A stretch of DNA of 64,000 nt from Caldifarciminota bacterium. Its GTDB lineage: Bacteria; Hydrothermota; Tepidihabitantia; B3-TA06. Positions within the stretch are counted from its first letter, which is position 1; every line of letters begins with the position of its first letter. The notes beneath the pieces are model-generated. The model did not search any database, had not been told where the DNA came from, and worked only from the letters and a program-made list of their open reading frames with translations. Shown here in pieces: positions 23,402 to 31,854 of this stretch. The stretch is taken from NCBI GenBank assembly GCA_016934635.1, contig JAFGSK010000044.1:1-64000 (forward strand), read 5' to 3'. The translations under genes were made by a program, and so were the position numbers.

Positions 23402-25021
23402 ATGTTGAATGCAGGTCTTTTTGCCCTTGTCCTGTGCGGGGGCATTATAACTGGACCCTTCCGGGTCGCCGAGACAGAGCCCGGGCATCACCAGGTTGGT
23501 ATCCAGGCGGCTACGGCAGCCGACGGGCGTTTTGCGATTGCATGGCTGGACAGCCTCCGGATACCGGAATCCCACCCAAAAATTGACCTCTACATAAGGT
23601 TCTTCGATAAGGACGGCAATCCTTTGACCGACCCCTGCAAGGTTGCCAAGCCTTCAGACACCTCCTGGGTTTACTTTCCTTCTTTGAGTATGGACAGCGC
23701 GGGCAACGCAGCGCTAGTCTGGCTGGAGAGACCGACGGTTCTTGCCGGAGACTCCCCAGCCGACATTTACATGGAGAGCTTTTTGCCGGATGGAACCCCT
23801 GCGGGAGATACCCTGGCGCTTTACACCGACGTCAATATCGGATACCCCGCTTCCGCGAGTCTCGGTAACAACGACGAATTCGCGCTGGCATTCGTGACCA
23901 CGCTCGATAGCGAGAGCGGGGTCTGGGTCAGGCGTTTCGATATCGAGGGCGCGCCCCAGGATAAGGCGTTTCTGGCTCTCGACCCCTACGGGAGTTTTCC
24001 ATCTGATCCGCCTAGACCCAGGTTCCCCGGTATCGCCGTCAACGACGAAGGGGACGTCCTTGTTACGTGGCAGGACGCTTACGAATCCGCCCATATGTAT
24101 CCGATGTTCCAAGTATTCGACGCAGACGACGAGCCGGTGCTTTCGTGGGAGCCTAAGGGGCGCCGCCTCGACGAAGGTGCCGACCTGGTTGGGGCTTGCA
24201 GACCCGAACCTTGCTGGATTGACAACGACCGCTTCGCGGCGTTCTGGACCGATAACTTCTTGCCGCCATATCTTCCCGTTCCCCTTGCCGGTCGCGTGTT
24301 CACCCGGAAGGGTGCTACAGGGCATCCTGTGCGCACCCTCGAGGCGGATTCCCTGTGGTCCAATTCTCAAGACCCGACCGGAAAGTTTTATGCGGCGGTT
24401 CTTCCTGACGGACGTTTCGCATTTACCCACTTCCGCCTCTATAGTTACACACCTGACACGACCAACCCATTCTACGCGGTAACGTGGGATCACGCCGGGG
24501 GTTTTCTCGGCAGGGTTTCAGGCGACGAGCCGCTTCGCACGACGAGTGTTTTCGAGTACTCCGCTCCCTTGGGCGCGGATACCCTGTTCACTACCTGGTC
24601 GGATGAGGGTTCTCCATATGGCCGCGTTCCGCACTTTAATACCCCACCCGCTGTAGCCGCGAGCAACGACCGCATTGTCTGGGCCTACCCGAGGTTCAAC
24701 ACGGACACGATATTCGAAGTCTGGGTGGTGGTATCGGACTGGGACATGGGCGTTGGAACAGACGAAAAGCCGGTTGTTAAGGAGCAAGGTGACTGGCAGG
24801 TCGACCGGACCGTAGGCAAAAGGATAGCAATGAGCTACTCGAACTCCCCGCAGGGTTTCAGCGCGTCGGTCTTCGACGCCTCAGGCCGCAAGGTCGACGA
24901 GCTTCGATCCCCGACTCCCAGCGGGGTTCTTTTCTGGGGCGAAGACCAGAGCGCCGGTGTGTATTTCATCCGCTCCGAGAATTACGCTTGCTCAGTGCGG
25001 AAGGTAGCGCTCGTAAGATAA
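23402..25021 (+). CDS. secreted protein with C-terminal type IX-like sorting domain
   Basis: 539 residues. Signal sequence MLNAGLFALVLCGGIITG, then repeats such as GRFAIAWLDS, GNAALVWLER, DEFALAFVTT and GDVLVTWQDA. These suggest a beta-propeller of the kind seen in exported sialidase-like or WD-like proteins. The last ~70 residues (SVFDASGRKVDELRSP, then GVYFIRSE) have the layout of a C-terminal sorting domain, so export across the outer membrane is likely. The start at ATG 23402 follows AAAGGAGG. No ligand or enzyme residues are recognisable. The bases after it (25022-25212) hold nothing identifiable. Confidence 0.75.
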   Translation: MLNAGLFALVLCGGIITGPFRVAETEPGHHQVGIQAATAADGRFAIAWLDSLRIPESHPKIDLYIRFFDKDGNPLTDPCKVAKPSDTSWVYFPSLSMDSAGNAALVWLERPTVLAGDSPADIYMESFLPDGTPAGDTLALYTDVNIGYPASASLGNNDEFALAFVTTLDSESGVWVRRFDIEGAPQDKAFLALDPYGSFPSDPPRPRFPGIAVNDEGDVLVTWQDAYESAHMYPMFQVFDADDEPVLSWEPKGRRLDEGADLVGACRPEPCWIDNDRFAAFWTDNFLPPYLPVPLAGRVFTRKGATGHPVRTLEADSLWSNSQDPTGKFYAAVLPDGRFAFTHFRLYSYTPDTTNPFYAVTWDHAGGFLGRVSGDEPLRTTSVFEYSAPLGADTLFTTWSDEGSPYGRVPHFNTPPAVAASNDRIVWAYPRFNTDTIFEVWVVVSDWDMGVGTDEKPVVKEQGDWQVDRTVGKRIAMSYSNSPQGFSASVFDASGRKVDELRSPTPSGVLFWGEDQSAGVYFIRSENYACSVRKVALVR

Positions 25022-25212
25022 TCGGTCGAGTCAACCTTATAAAAAGCGTTGCGAACTGCATAGTACTGTGACAATCTCAGGTTTCCCTATGACAACTTGA
25101 TATTTCTCAGTAACAGAAATGTACTATGGGATATTTAAGTACCTGTACGTATCCTTACGATAACTATTGAATATTCCAGAATGGTTTTATTTAGATATGA
25201 AGATGGATAAGC

Positions 25213-26070
25213 TTATTTCTCCCGCAGGTAGCCCAGCCAGGCGTTGAGTCTTGAAGCCCAGTTCTGGGGGTGGGTCTCTTCCTCTTCCTCGGTTTCATCT
25301 TCAAGTGGTTGAGCCACTTCATCGGGTTTCTGGGGTTCCTCTATCTTGGGGGGTGCATCCGGAAGGCGCCCTTCCTCATCTTTTACCCTTGCCCATTCCA
25401 GAACGAGCGAAGAGATAGGTGCAAGCCGGGTCTTTGCATCGGTGATGGTCTGGGCGTGAAATTCAAACTCCCCTTCGTCCCAGGAGAGCATCTCGTAGAC
25501 AGCAGCTTCTTTTTGTTTTTCGTTACTCTTGGCCGAAACCAACTGCCCCTCTGAAAAAGTCATCTCACCATGCCTCATTCCGCTGGTTACGGAGAGCACG
25601 CCGTTTTTTGCGCTGAATTCAATGAGTTGAAGGATATCTATTAGACCGGAATGGGCGATAGAACCTGAAAGGTCACTTGCCTCGGGTGACTCCCCGTTCT
25701 TGAGCAGGTTGTTAATGCGTTCCACCAGAGCGGGTAATGTAGACTCTTCGCTGATATATGCGTCCGCCCCGCTTTTTTCCGCTTGCTGCCTGGACTTCAA
25801 GGTTTCCCTGCGGACAAGGATCAAAAATCTTGATCCTTGCGGGCTTTTACCATTTTTGCTTTTTATCGTACTGCAAAGATCGAATACATCAGGTTGTCTA
25901 ATATCATCGCTGGCTATGATCATTTCCGGGTGAGTGTCTTCAATTACCTTTAGTGCATCTTCGGCAGAATGTACAACCTCCACGTGGTGTCCAACATGTT
26001 CAAGGGTGCGGCTGAGTTTTTCCATGGATTTACTGCTCTCGTGTATGAGTAGGATGTTGTGGTAGATCAT
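25213..26070 (-). CDS. receiver-like domain fused to PATAN/DUF4388 domain
   Basis: 285 residues. Residues 1-125 have the response-regulator layout, but the usual acidic pair is replaced (LLIHESS where LIVDDD is common). The phospho-Asp region reads IIASDDIRQPD, so phosphorylation is uncertain. Residues ~135-240 (LSGSIAHSGLIDILQLIEFSAKNGVLSV, FSEGQLVSAKS) are a PATAN/DUF4388 domain. An acidic tail follows. It overlaps the upstream gene by 4 nt (ATGA). The pair probably forms a signalling or motility-related module in the cytoplasm. Confidence 0.8.
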   Translation of the reverse strand: MIYHNILLIHESSKSMEKLSRTLEHVGHHVEVVHSAEDALKVIEDTHPEMIIASDDIRQPDVFDLCSTIKSKNGKSPQGSRFLILVRRETLKSRQQAEKSGADAYISEESTLPALVERINNLLKNGESPEASDLSGSIAHSGLIDILQLIEFSAKNGVLSVTSGMRHGEMTFSEGQLVSAKSNEKQKEAAVYEMLSWDEGEFEFHAQTITDAKTRLAPISSLVLEWARVKDEEGRLPDAPPKIEEPQKPDEVAQPLEDETEEEEETHPQNWASRLNAWLGYLREK

Positions 26071-27071
26071 TTCTTTTTCCGTTTCTGCGTGACTTTTGTG
26101 GTAAAGGAGAACTTGGCCTTTCCGGCCTCGACCTGTGCATGGCGGTAGACCTCAATCATCAGTTCGGCGAATTTACTCCAGGGGCCCTCCGGTTTATCCT
26201 CATACTCGCAAGTGGTACCCAGTAACTCCTCAGCAACACCCCGTCCACCTATCTTTACGCCGTCTGCCTCTTCCACTACCGCCTTGATAACCTTGCCCTT
26301 TTCAAAGAATAAAAGGGACAGCTTTTCACCTTTACGAACCGAAACCATCCCGGCCGGCAACAGTCGCAGGAGAGTGCGCAGAGCGCGTTCAACCGTTTCT
26401 TTTTTAGATAGCTTTCCGATCAGGATCCCGACTCCAAAACCCACAATCAATACGGCTGCCATTATCAAAACAACCAGCCAGACAGGCATAGGTGTACGTA
26501 CAGGAACCTCACCCTCCACAAGCCGTGTCGTATCAGCTTGGGTAGCGGTGTCTGTTTGGCTGCCGAGCGATGTATCGGGGGTTGTAACCTCCGCGGTATC
26601 GAGAGTGTCCGCAGGCAGGGATAGCTTTTCTCTTATTTCATTAGTCAAATTTCTTGCCCATGAGTTGGCCGGATCGAGCCTTAGAATTTCTTCGGCTTTA
26701 CTTTGTGCCACGCCGTAATTCATGGCATCGTAGGCAGACTGTGCTTCTCGTCTGAGTCTCGCTATATTACGATCCTTAATCTCTTTTTCCAACTGCTGAA
26801 CCTTGGATGGAGCATCCCTTATGCTGCCTGCTTTGCGGTAGTTGGAAAGTGCCTTCTCAATATTTCCGGTTTTTTCATAGCATACACCGAGATTGTAATA
26901 TATATCGGCTTTATTGGAAGCTGTAGCAAGCGCCCGTTCAAAAGGCGCTATCGCCTTGTTGTATTGACCAACCATCATAAATTCATAGGCATCATCCAGA
27001 TCATCTGCATGAGTAGAACTGAAACAAACCAAAAGCACGATTAGTTGAACTGCGACGGAATTTTTTTTCAT
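26067..27071 (-). CDS. TPR membrane protein with PATAN-like C-terminal domain
   Basis: 334 residues. Signal sequence or first membrane anchor MKKNSVAVQLIVLLVCFSSTHA, then two or three TPR units (AIAPFERALATASNKADIYYNLG, ALSNYRKAG), a Thr/Asp-rich linker, a transmembrane segment (VWLVVLIMAAVLIVGFGVGILIG) and a cytoplasmic domain LRTLLRLLPAGMVSVRKGEKLSLLFFEKGKVIKAVVEE that resembles DUF4388. The next gene also carries that domain and overlaps it by 4 nt, so it may be its cytoplasmic partner. The architecture links the periplasm to the cytoplasm. Confidence 0.72.
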   Translation of the reverse strand: MKKNSVAVQLIVLLVCFSSTHADDLDDAYEFMMVGQYNKAIAPFERALATASNKADIYYNLGVCYEKTGNIEKALSNYRKAGSIRDAPSKVQQLEKEIKDRNIARLRREAQSAYDAMNYGVAQSKAEEILRLDPANSWARNLTNEIREKLSLPADTLDTAEVTTPDTSLGSQTDTATQADTTRLVEGEVPVRTPMPVWLVVLIMAAVLIVGFGVGILIGKLSKKETVERALRTLLRLLPAGMVSVRKGEKLSLLFFEKGKVIKAVVEEADGVKIGGRGVAEELLGTTCEYEDKPEGPWSKFAELMIEVYRHAQVEAGKAKFSFTTKVTQKRKKK

Positions 27072-27076
27072 AAAGA

Positions 27077-27928
27077 CTACGGCTCAGGGGAGAAGAAACC
27101 TATCTGGATCGTATCTCCAGCAACGAGCGAAACTTTCAGGTTTCGAGTACCGTATTGAGGGCTAAAAAGGTGCACTTGAGCTTCACCGGGTGAGAGTTTG
27201 TAAATCTGATTGTAGGTTGCAGGAAGATGAACCCCATTTACATAGAGTTCGCATCTTGGAGGAGATAAAATCTCCAGATATGCCGTTTCATCCTGGGGTT
27301 TTACCGGTATTGTGAAAAAGAAAAATGTTGAATCTCGAGTTAAATAGAACGAATCCTGATATGGCTTACCTTCAGGGGTAGTGGTTTCAAAAAGGTGCCA
27401 TCCCAACGGTATATCTTTTAAGGTAAGAGGGCTTTGTCCATAGTAGAATCCATCGATAAACACCTCCACTGAGTCCAGATTGGTAGTTACGAGGAGTACT
27501 GCGAGCATTGAATCTAAAGATTCATAAAGCACCTGGCGAGCGATTTTCAAACCGTTGCCCTTGAAAGAGAACTGTTGATAGTAAGGATTATCCAAACGTG
27601 TTACTTCCCAGTTGAGTTCAAAATAATCTTCTCCTTCAAACAAACAGCCTCCACTTACAGTAAAGTCTACCGAATCTTGCTGGATTTCATCTTGATCGTA
27701 ATACACCTGGAAGCGCTCATCTGCTTCCAGATCACGCCATAAAAGTTGAGTCATCTCTGCTGGAGAGATGATTACATCACCTGACCCTCGAAGTTCAAAT
27801 TCATCTATCTGAACTCCTAGCTTGGCGTATCCCAGTTGAGTAAGAAATACGGCTAGTAAAACCAGGAGTCGCTTAAATGCCCACTCCAAGTTGGAGATGA
27901 AGTGGTGCAAGCCGCAATGTGTTTTCAT
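27077..27928 (-). CDS. PEGA-like domain protein with signal peptide
   Basis: About 283 residues if ATG 27928 is used; the start is uncertain. In frame upstream is another Met at 27955, and a TTG at the end of the previous gene (near 27890) would give the cleanest signal peptide. The signal is WAFKRLLVLLAVFLTQLGYA. The middle contains a PEGA-type unit (TNLDSVEVFIDGFYYGQSPLTLKDIPLGWHLFE) and a second at the C-terminus (RCELYVNGVHLPATYNQIYKLSPGEAQVHL). It overlaps the upstream porin gene and stops 6 nt before the TPR gene. Probably periplasmic, sugar or cell-wall related in other PEGA proteins, but unproven. Confidence 0.7.
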   Translation of the reverse strand: MKTHCGLHHFISNLEWAFKRLLVLLAVFLTQLGYAKLGVQIDEFELRGSGDVIISPAEMTQLLWRDLEADERFQVYYDQDEIQQDSVDFTVSGGCLFEGEDYFELNWEVTRLDNPYYQQFSFKGNGLKIARQVLYESLDSMLAVLLVTTNLDSVEVFIDGFYYGQSPLTLKDIPLGWHLFETTTPEGKPYQDSFYLTRDSTFFFFTIPVKPQDETAYLEILSPPRCELYVNGVHLPATYNQIYKLSPGEAQVHLFSPQYGTRNLKVSLVAGDTIQIGFFSPEP

Positions 27929-28961
27929 GATTATCGTTCGTAAAGCCGGTTTCAAACTTGATAACCAGCGGTTCTATGGGATAACAGGCAACCCCTAGTC
28001 CTAATCGTTGGCGATTGATATTTTTCCCTAGATCCAGGTCTTCATAACCAAGGTAATCGAAACGCAATGCAGGTATTGCATACTGAGAGATATGCAGTGC
28101 AAGTTGAAGGTAAAAACCGTTTGTCCAGCTCGTATACTCTCCTGGATTGTCTACCATCTCTTCAAATCCGTAAAATATTGCATCTATTGCATTATCCCTG
28201 AACTCCAGAAGTCCGGCAACGTATTCTCCGCGGAGTTCTACAATAGATACACTGGAGTGAACATCAAGTCCCACCAAACCCAGATTACGAATGCTTTCGT
28301 CGTCCCTTGCACCGAAGTAACCGGAAGCGCCGAATTCTCCGAAGCGAGGGGAGATAAACGCGATACGTGCTCCGTATGAATTGGAGGTATTGTTGTCAGT
28401 CATCTGACGACTATCGCGGAGATCCTGACCATAACCCAGACCGTTGCATAGATATGCCGACAGGCTCACGGCTTCCAACTTGGCTATCTTCTGGGTCCAC
28501 TGAATCCGTGCACCCCAATCTACCCAAGGAGTAGGTATCGCTTCCCAACATATGTCCGGTGTAGTTATAAGAGTGTTGTTGTTCGGATTACTGAGTTCAT
28601 TAAATACACCGAAGGGGATTGGAAATCGACCCACCTGCAGGCGTACCGATTTCAAGAAAGAATAATCAACCCACGCGATCGGGGATAAGGTTTCTCCGGG
28701 TTGATAATCGACTCCCAACTCGACGTTGACTTCGGGGGCTAGTTCAACCAATGCTGCTGCATGAAGATTATATTGACTGAAGTCAAAATATGATTCATTG
28801 ATCTTTATTACGCTTGCAAGATGTCCTGAAGGATATATCCCTACGCCACGTACAAATGTGATCGTTACCACGAACAGCAATACACCAACTAGCATCACTC
28901 TAAATTTTCTTGGCCTACCCAAACCATACCCCTTATTAAAGGTACTAATACACGGTCCCAC
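27873..28961 (-). CDS. outer-membrane porin-like beta-barrel
   Basis: 362 residues from GTG 28961, 6 nt after GGAGGAG. N-terminal membrane-export signal VMLVGVLLFVVTITFVRGVG, then alternating amphipathic strands with the porin hallmark LQVGRFPIPFGVFNELSN (as in phosphate-selective porins OprO/OprP). It ends in a short strand LHLQLGVGI rather than the classical terminal Phe. It heads the minus-strand operon porin, PEGA, TPR, receiver/PATAN, so all four may serve one envelope system. Confidence 0.75.
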   Translation of the reverse strand: MGPCISTFNKGYGLGRPRKFRVMLVGVLLFVVTITFVRGVGIYPSGHLASVIKINESYFDFSQYNLHAAALVELAPEVNVELGVDYQPGETLSPIAWVDYSFLKSVRLQVGRFPIPFGVFNELSNPNNNTLITTPDICWEAIPTPWVDWGARIQWTQKIAKLEAVSLSAYLCNGLGYGQDLRDSRQMTDNNTSNSYGARIAFISPRFGEFGASGYFGARDDESIRNLGLVGLDVHSSVSIVELRGEYVAGLLEFRDNAIDAIFYGFEEMVDNPGEYTSWTNGFYLQLALHISQYAIPALRFDYLGYEDLDLGKNINRQRLGLGVACYPIEPLVIKFETGFTNDNHENTLRLAPLHLQLGVGI

Positions 28962-28993
28962 GGGTTCTCCTCCAAATGCGTTTATTTAGAATG

Positions 28994-29021
28994 ATTGTAG
29001 GGAAAAACAAGTGGATGTCAA
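28994..29021 (-). promoter_or_regulatory. promoter of the porin operon
   Basis: On the minus strand TTGACA (29021-29016) and TACAAT (28999-28994), 16-bp spacer, about 33 nt before GTG 28961. Confidence 0.75.
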
Positions 29022-29127
29022 GTCACTAAGACGTTGTTGAAAGGGTATTTTTACTAGTTAAAAGCCTTTTGGATTTGACTTTTCACTTCAGTTGTATATT
29101 CTTAGGGGATATGATAGGAGATTTAAC

Positions 29128-30609
29128 ATGCTAAGAAGGCTCGGTGTAATTCTCGCCCTTCTGAGTGGTTTGCGTGCATTCGAAGATGTCTCTTTTTCGG
29201 CAAGAACATTGGGTTTGGGGGGAGATCAAACCGCAGTTGTTGATGATGCCTTTTCATCCCTAGTAAATCCGGCGTTATCCGCACACTGGAAAAGACCAGT
29301 CGTCGCTCTTTCCTTACCGTACGGTTATATATTCAACTCATCCTTTATTTACGTTCAACCGGTAACTGGCCTGGGAACCGTCGGCGGCAGTCTTTTTTAC
29401 AGAAACATGACAGGAGTGAATTTCGGAGATCGTTTGACTGAAGCCGATGGCAGGTTTTTCATGGCAATACCGATAGGTAGATTTTTCTCATTCGGGGCAT
29501 CGCTGGGATCAGTCAGCCAGATCTACTCTTCTGAATCCGGTGGGTATCCTTTAGCCCGACAACGCTTTGAGCCGGGACCAATTCTGTCCTTCGGCGGAGC
29601 TATCTCTATTCCATTAGGACTAAGTGCCGGTTTTTCTATATCGGAAATGTGGCTGGAAAGGAACCCATTACTCCAGGGCGGTGTTTCGTGGAAATCTGTT
29701 GTAAAGAACGGTTTGATATCCTCTTACCTTATCGCAGGTAATGTAGCATACAGGGACGCCATAATTAAATTTCACAGCGGATGTGAACTGTTTCTTCTTA
29801 AAGATATTATTGGGTTAAAGGCGGGTTTTCGCTACGGATCGGACACTCTCTCAGGGTTTTCACCTACGTTCGGTGTTACGATCCGTACACATCGAGTAGA
29901 AAAAACCGATTTTGAAATCCACTACGGTATGATCTTGGATGATATATCGTATGAGGGATTAGACATGGTTCACCAACTCAGTCTTGCAGTTGCGCTCGGT
30001 GACGCCCGCAAACAGGAGAAGGACAGCATTAAGATAGCCCAGGCGGAGCGAGCAAGGAAGCTCAGGGAGCAGAACCTGGCGCGAGAGATTGACCAACTGC
30101 GTGAGGAACTTGCTAACATCTCCGAGGAACGCTCAGCCTTGGAAAAAGAACGTAAAGACATAGAAAGGCTTCGTGCCGAGGCATTGGCCGACTTAGGAAG
30201 GGTGAATGGAATTAGAGTTGAAGAAGACTCGGTAACTATCCGAATCAGGCTTACCGAGCAGGCGCTTCGTTTTGAACCAGGTTCCGCAGAAATACCCTTC
30301 CCGAAGGGTTACCGTACCCTAAAGCGAGTGGGTGATTTCCTGTCTCACTATCCCAATAACAATGTTTCGATAAACGCTCACACTGACAGCTCAGATATCC
30401 CGGAAGAGACTCAAAAAGTCTTCAAAACAAACCGGGAACTTTCGAGTGCGCGGGCCGATGTCATCAAGCAATACCTTGTCGAGGTCACCGGGATATCTCA
30501 ATCGCGAATAACCGCCAAAGGCTTAGGCGATAGTGAACCTCTGAAGGATAACGAAACCGAGGAAGGTCGGGCATCCAACCGCAGGGTTGAGATCTCAGTA
30601 GCCCTTTAG
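29128..30609 (+). CDS. PorV/UPF0164-like outer-membrane protein fused to OmpA peptidoglycan-binding domain
   Basis: 493 residues from ATG 29128 behind ATAGGAG. The N-terminal half starts FEDVSFSARTLGLGGDQTAVVDDAFSSLVNPA, typical of PorV/UPF0164 barrels. A charged coiled coil follows (about 300-370: QAERARKLREQNLAREIDQLREEL, then EERSALEKERKD). The C-terminal ~120 residues are OmpA-like: VSINAHTDSSD, LSSARADVIKQYL, ITAKGLGDSEPL and EGRASNRRVEI are the peptidoglycan-binding motifs. It would anchor an outer-membrane barrel to the cell wall. Transcribed divergently from the porin operon. Confidence 0.82.
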   Translation: MLRRLGVILALLSGLRAFEDVSFSARTLGLGGDQTAVVDDAFSSLVNPALSAHWKRPVVALSLPYGYIFNSSFIYVQPVTGLGTVGGSLFYRNMTGVNFGDRLTEADGRFFMAIPIGRFFSFGASLGSVSQIYSSESGGYPLARQRFEPGPILSFGGAISIPLGLSAGFSISEMWLERNPLLQGGVSWKSVVKNGLISSYLIAGNVAYRDAIIKFHSGCELFLLKDIIGLKAGFRYGSDTLSGFSPTFGVTIRTHRVEKTDFEIHYGMILDDISYEGLDMVHQLSLAVALGDARKQEKDSIKIAQAERARKLREQNLAREIDQLREELANISEERSALEKERKDIERLRAEALADLGRVNGIRVEEDSVTIRIRLTEQALRFEPGSAEIPFPKGYRTLKRVGDFLSHYPNNNVSINAHTDSSDIPEETQKVFKTNRELSSARADVIKQYLVEVTGISQSRITAKGLGDSEPLKDNETEEGRASNRRVEISVAL

Positions 30610-30713
30610 GATGTTTTTAACATATCCGGAAGCGCTTACTTTTCTGATGAAGGCAGGTTTTCCCGTGCGTTATTTTGAATCTGTTTGTACGGAAGTAAAG
30701 AAGGTGTATAAAG

Positions 30714-30749
30714 AAGTTCCCTGCGGCAGCGCATAAGGCTGCCGCAGGG
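30714..30749 (-). terminator. terminator of the 40-residue protein gene
   Basis: On the minus strand an 11-bp stem CCCTGCGGCAG / CTGCCGCAGGG with a 9-nt loop is followed by AACTTCTTT. It lies 22 nt after the stop of the small gene. Confidence 0.65.
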
Positions 30750-30770
30750 AAAAGAGGAGGCATTAAGTGT

Positions 30771-30893
30771 TTAATTGCGATAACTTATGGCAGCATCCGC
30801 AGTCGGAGTCTGCCTGATCTTCGCTTCAAGCTTGCGAATCATCTCTTTCTTGAGACGTTCTTTTTCGTCTTTCGATTTTATCTTCAACTTCAT
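30771..30893 (-). CDS. small charged 40-residue protein
   Basis: 40 residues beginning MKLKIKSKDEKERLKKEMI and ending AAISYRN. It is a very basic, mostly helical peptide with a strong ribosome-binding site AAAGGAG, its own promoter at 30922-30950 and a terminator directly after it. That makes it a real single-gene unit despite its size. The helix pattern would suit a nucleic-acid or membrane-surface binder. I do not recognise a family. The remaining intergenic bases on either side show nothing else. Confidence 0.7.
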   Translation of the reverse strand: MKLKIKSKDEKERLKKEMIRKLEAKIRQTPTADAAISYRN

Positions 30894-30921
30894 CTCACTC
30901 TCCTTTTCTCCATCTCAAGCA

Positions 30922-30950
30922 ATTATCGTGCCAGATTTCTTTTTTAACAA
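30922..30950 (-). promoter_or_regulatory. promoter of the 40-residue protein gene
   Basis: On the minus strand TTGTTA (30950-30945) and GATAAT (30927-30922), 17-bp spacer. Confidence 0.6.
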
Positions 30951-31107
30951 TAAGTTGTGATATTGAAGAATTTAGATGCGAATATCGGTAAATGCTTAAT
31001 ATGCGAAATTGTCCAAAAGTATAATTGTGGTGTTCTTTTTAAGTACATGGAAAGACCGACCCAATTCGACCTTCAATCCGCCCCCCTTGTGTTTTTTTTG
31101 CGAGCGG

Positions 31108-31266
31108 TTACTCCTCGGGCGAAAAATCGTCTTTACCTGCTCCGCACACCGGGCATGTCCAGTCGTCGGGTAAATCCTCGAACGCGGTTCCCGCCGGGAT
31201 GTCCGAATCCGGATCGCCTACTGCAGGATCGTAAACGTATCCGCATATGTTACAGATGTATTTCAT
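31108..31266 (-). CDS. rubredoxin
   Basis: 52 residues from ATG 31266 behind AAAGGAGCAGC. The FeS4 site is C5-x-x-C8 (CNICGY) and C38-x-x-C41 (CPVCG), exactly the rubredoxin spacing. It is a small cytoplasmic one-electron carrier. In anaerobes it commonly passes electrons from NAD(P)H or ferredoxin to flavodiiron proteins and rubrerythrins, both of which lie a few kilobases away on the same strand. It has its own promoter inside the end of the preceding gene. Confidence 0.95.
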   Translation of the reverse strand: MKYICNICGYVYDPAVGDPDSDIPAGTAFEDLPDDWTCPVCGAGKDDFSPEE

Positions 31267-31335
31267 TTGCTGCTCCTTTTTTCCAGATATCACAATTCAG
31301 CAGGTACACGGCATACCGTATCCCTACATACCCGT

Positions 31336-31364
31336 ATTATACGCTTAAAAGATAATTTTCACAA
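31336..31364 (-). promoter_or_regulatory. promoter of rubredoxin
   Basis: On the minus strand TTGTGA (31364-31359) and a perfect TATAAT (31341-31336) with a 17-bp spacer. It overlaps the last codons of the gene at 31345 and leaves a leader of about 60 nt. Confidence 0.65.
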
Positions 31365-31797
31365 GCTCACTCGGCTCCAGCCTGAACACGGAACCTTTAC
31401 CCTGGAAAAAACCGTGCTCTTCGATAAGATGGATGTTCAGGTCGGCCCACTTGATCTCGTCGCCTGAATCGATCTTTAGGACGGTGGTAACCGTCTTGTT
31501 TGCCCTGAAGGCATGGGGCCAAGGACAAGCAATTACTCCCCGGACATCGGTTGTACAGGCCTTGATATTCTTGCCTATCTCCACCCAGTCACCCAGACCT
31601 TCATTCGCCCTGTCAGTGATCTCGTGCATCCTGGTCGCGATCCCGGTCATGGTATAGCCCAGTTTTTCCACCTCGGAGGCATCGGCGTCTAGAATCTCCC
31701 ACAACGATCTTTGATCGGTACCCAGGAAGCCGCGCGCTGACAATCTCGATGAGCGCAAGGTCTGCTCCAAGTATTCAAGCTGGGGTGGTTTCTTCAT
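31345..31797 (-). CDS. conserved-looking protein of unknown function
   Basis: 150 residues starting at ATG 31797 behind AAGGAGG. No signal peptide or membrane segment. It has two Cys (KACTTDV and IACPWPH) separated by nine residues and a mixed alpha/beta pattern, with WADLNIHLIEEHGFFQGKGS near the C-terminus. Its two Cys and its place between nqrF and rubredoxin hint at a redox or metal role, but I cannot assign it. Confidence 0.6.
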   Translation of the reverse strand: MKKPPQLEYLEQTLRSSRLSARGFLGTDQRSLWEILDADASEVEKLGYTMTGIATRMHEITDRANEGLGDWVEIGKNIKACTTDVRGVIACPWPHAFRANKTVTTVLKIDSGDEIKWADLNIHLIEEHGFFQGKGSVFRLEPSELVKIIF

Positions 31798-31854
31798 CTA
31801 AAACCTCCTTCAACCGTACAACCCGTAGGGGTAACTCCATGAGTCGCCCCTACA

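Noticed and set aside
29075..29100. Promoter TTGACT/TATATT before the PorV/OmpA-like gene
   Set aside because: The spacing is only 14 bp; a promoter must exist in this divergent region but I could not fix it.
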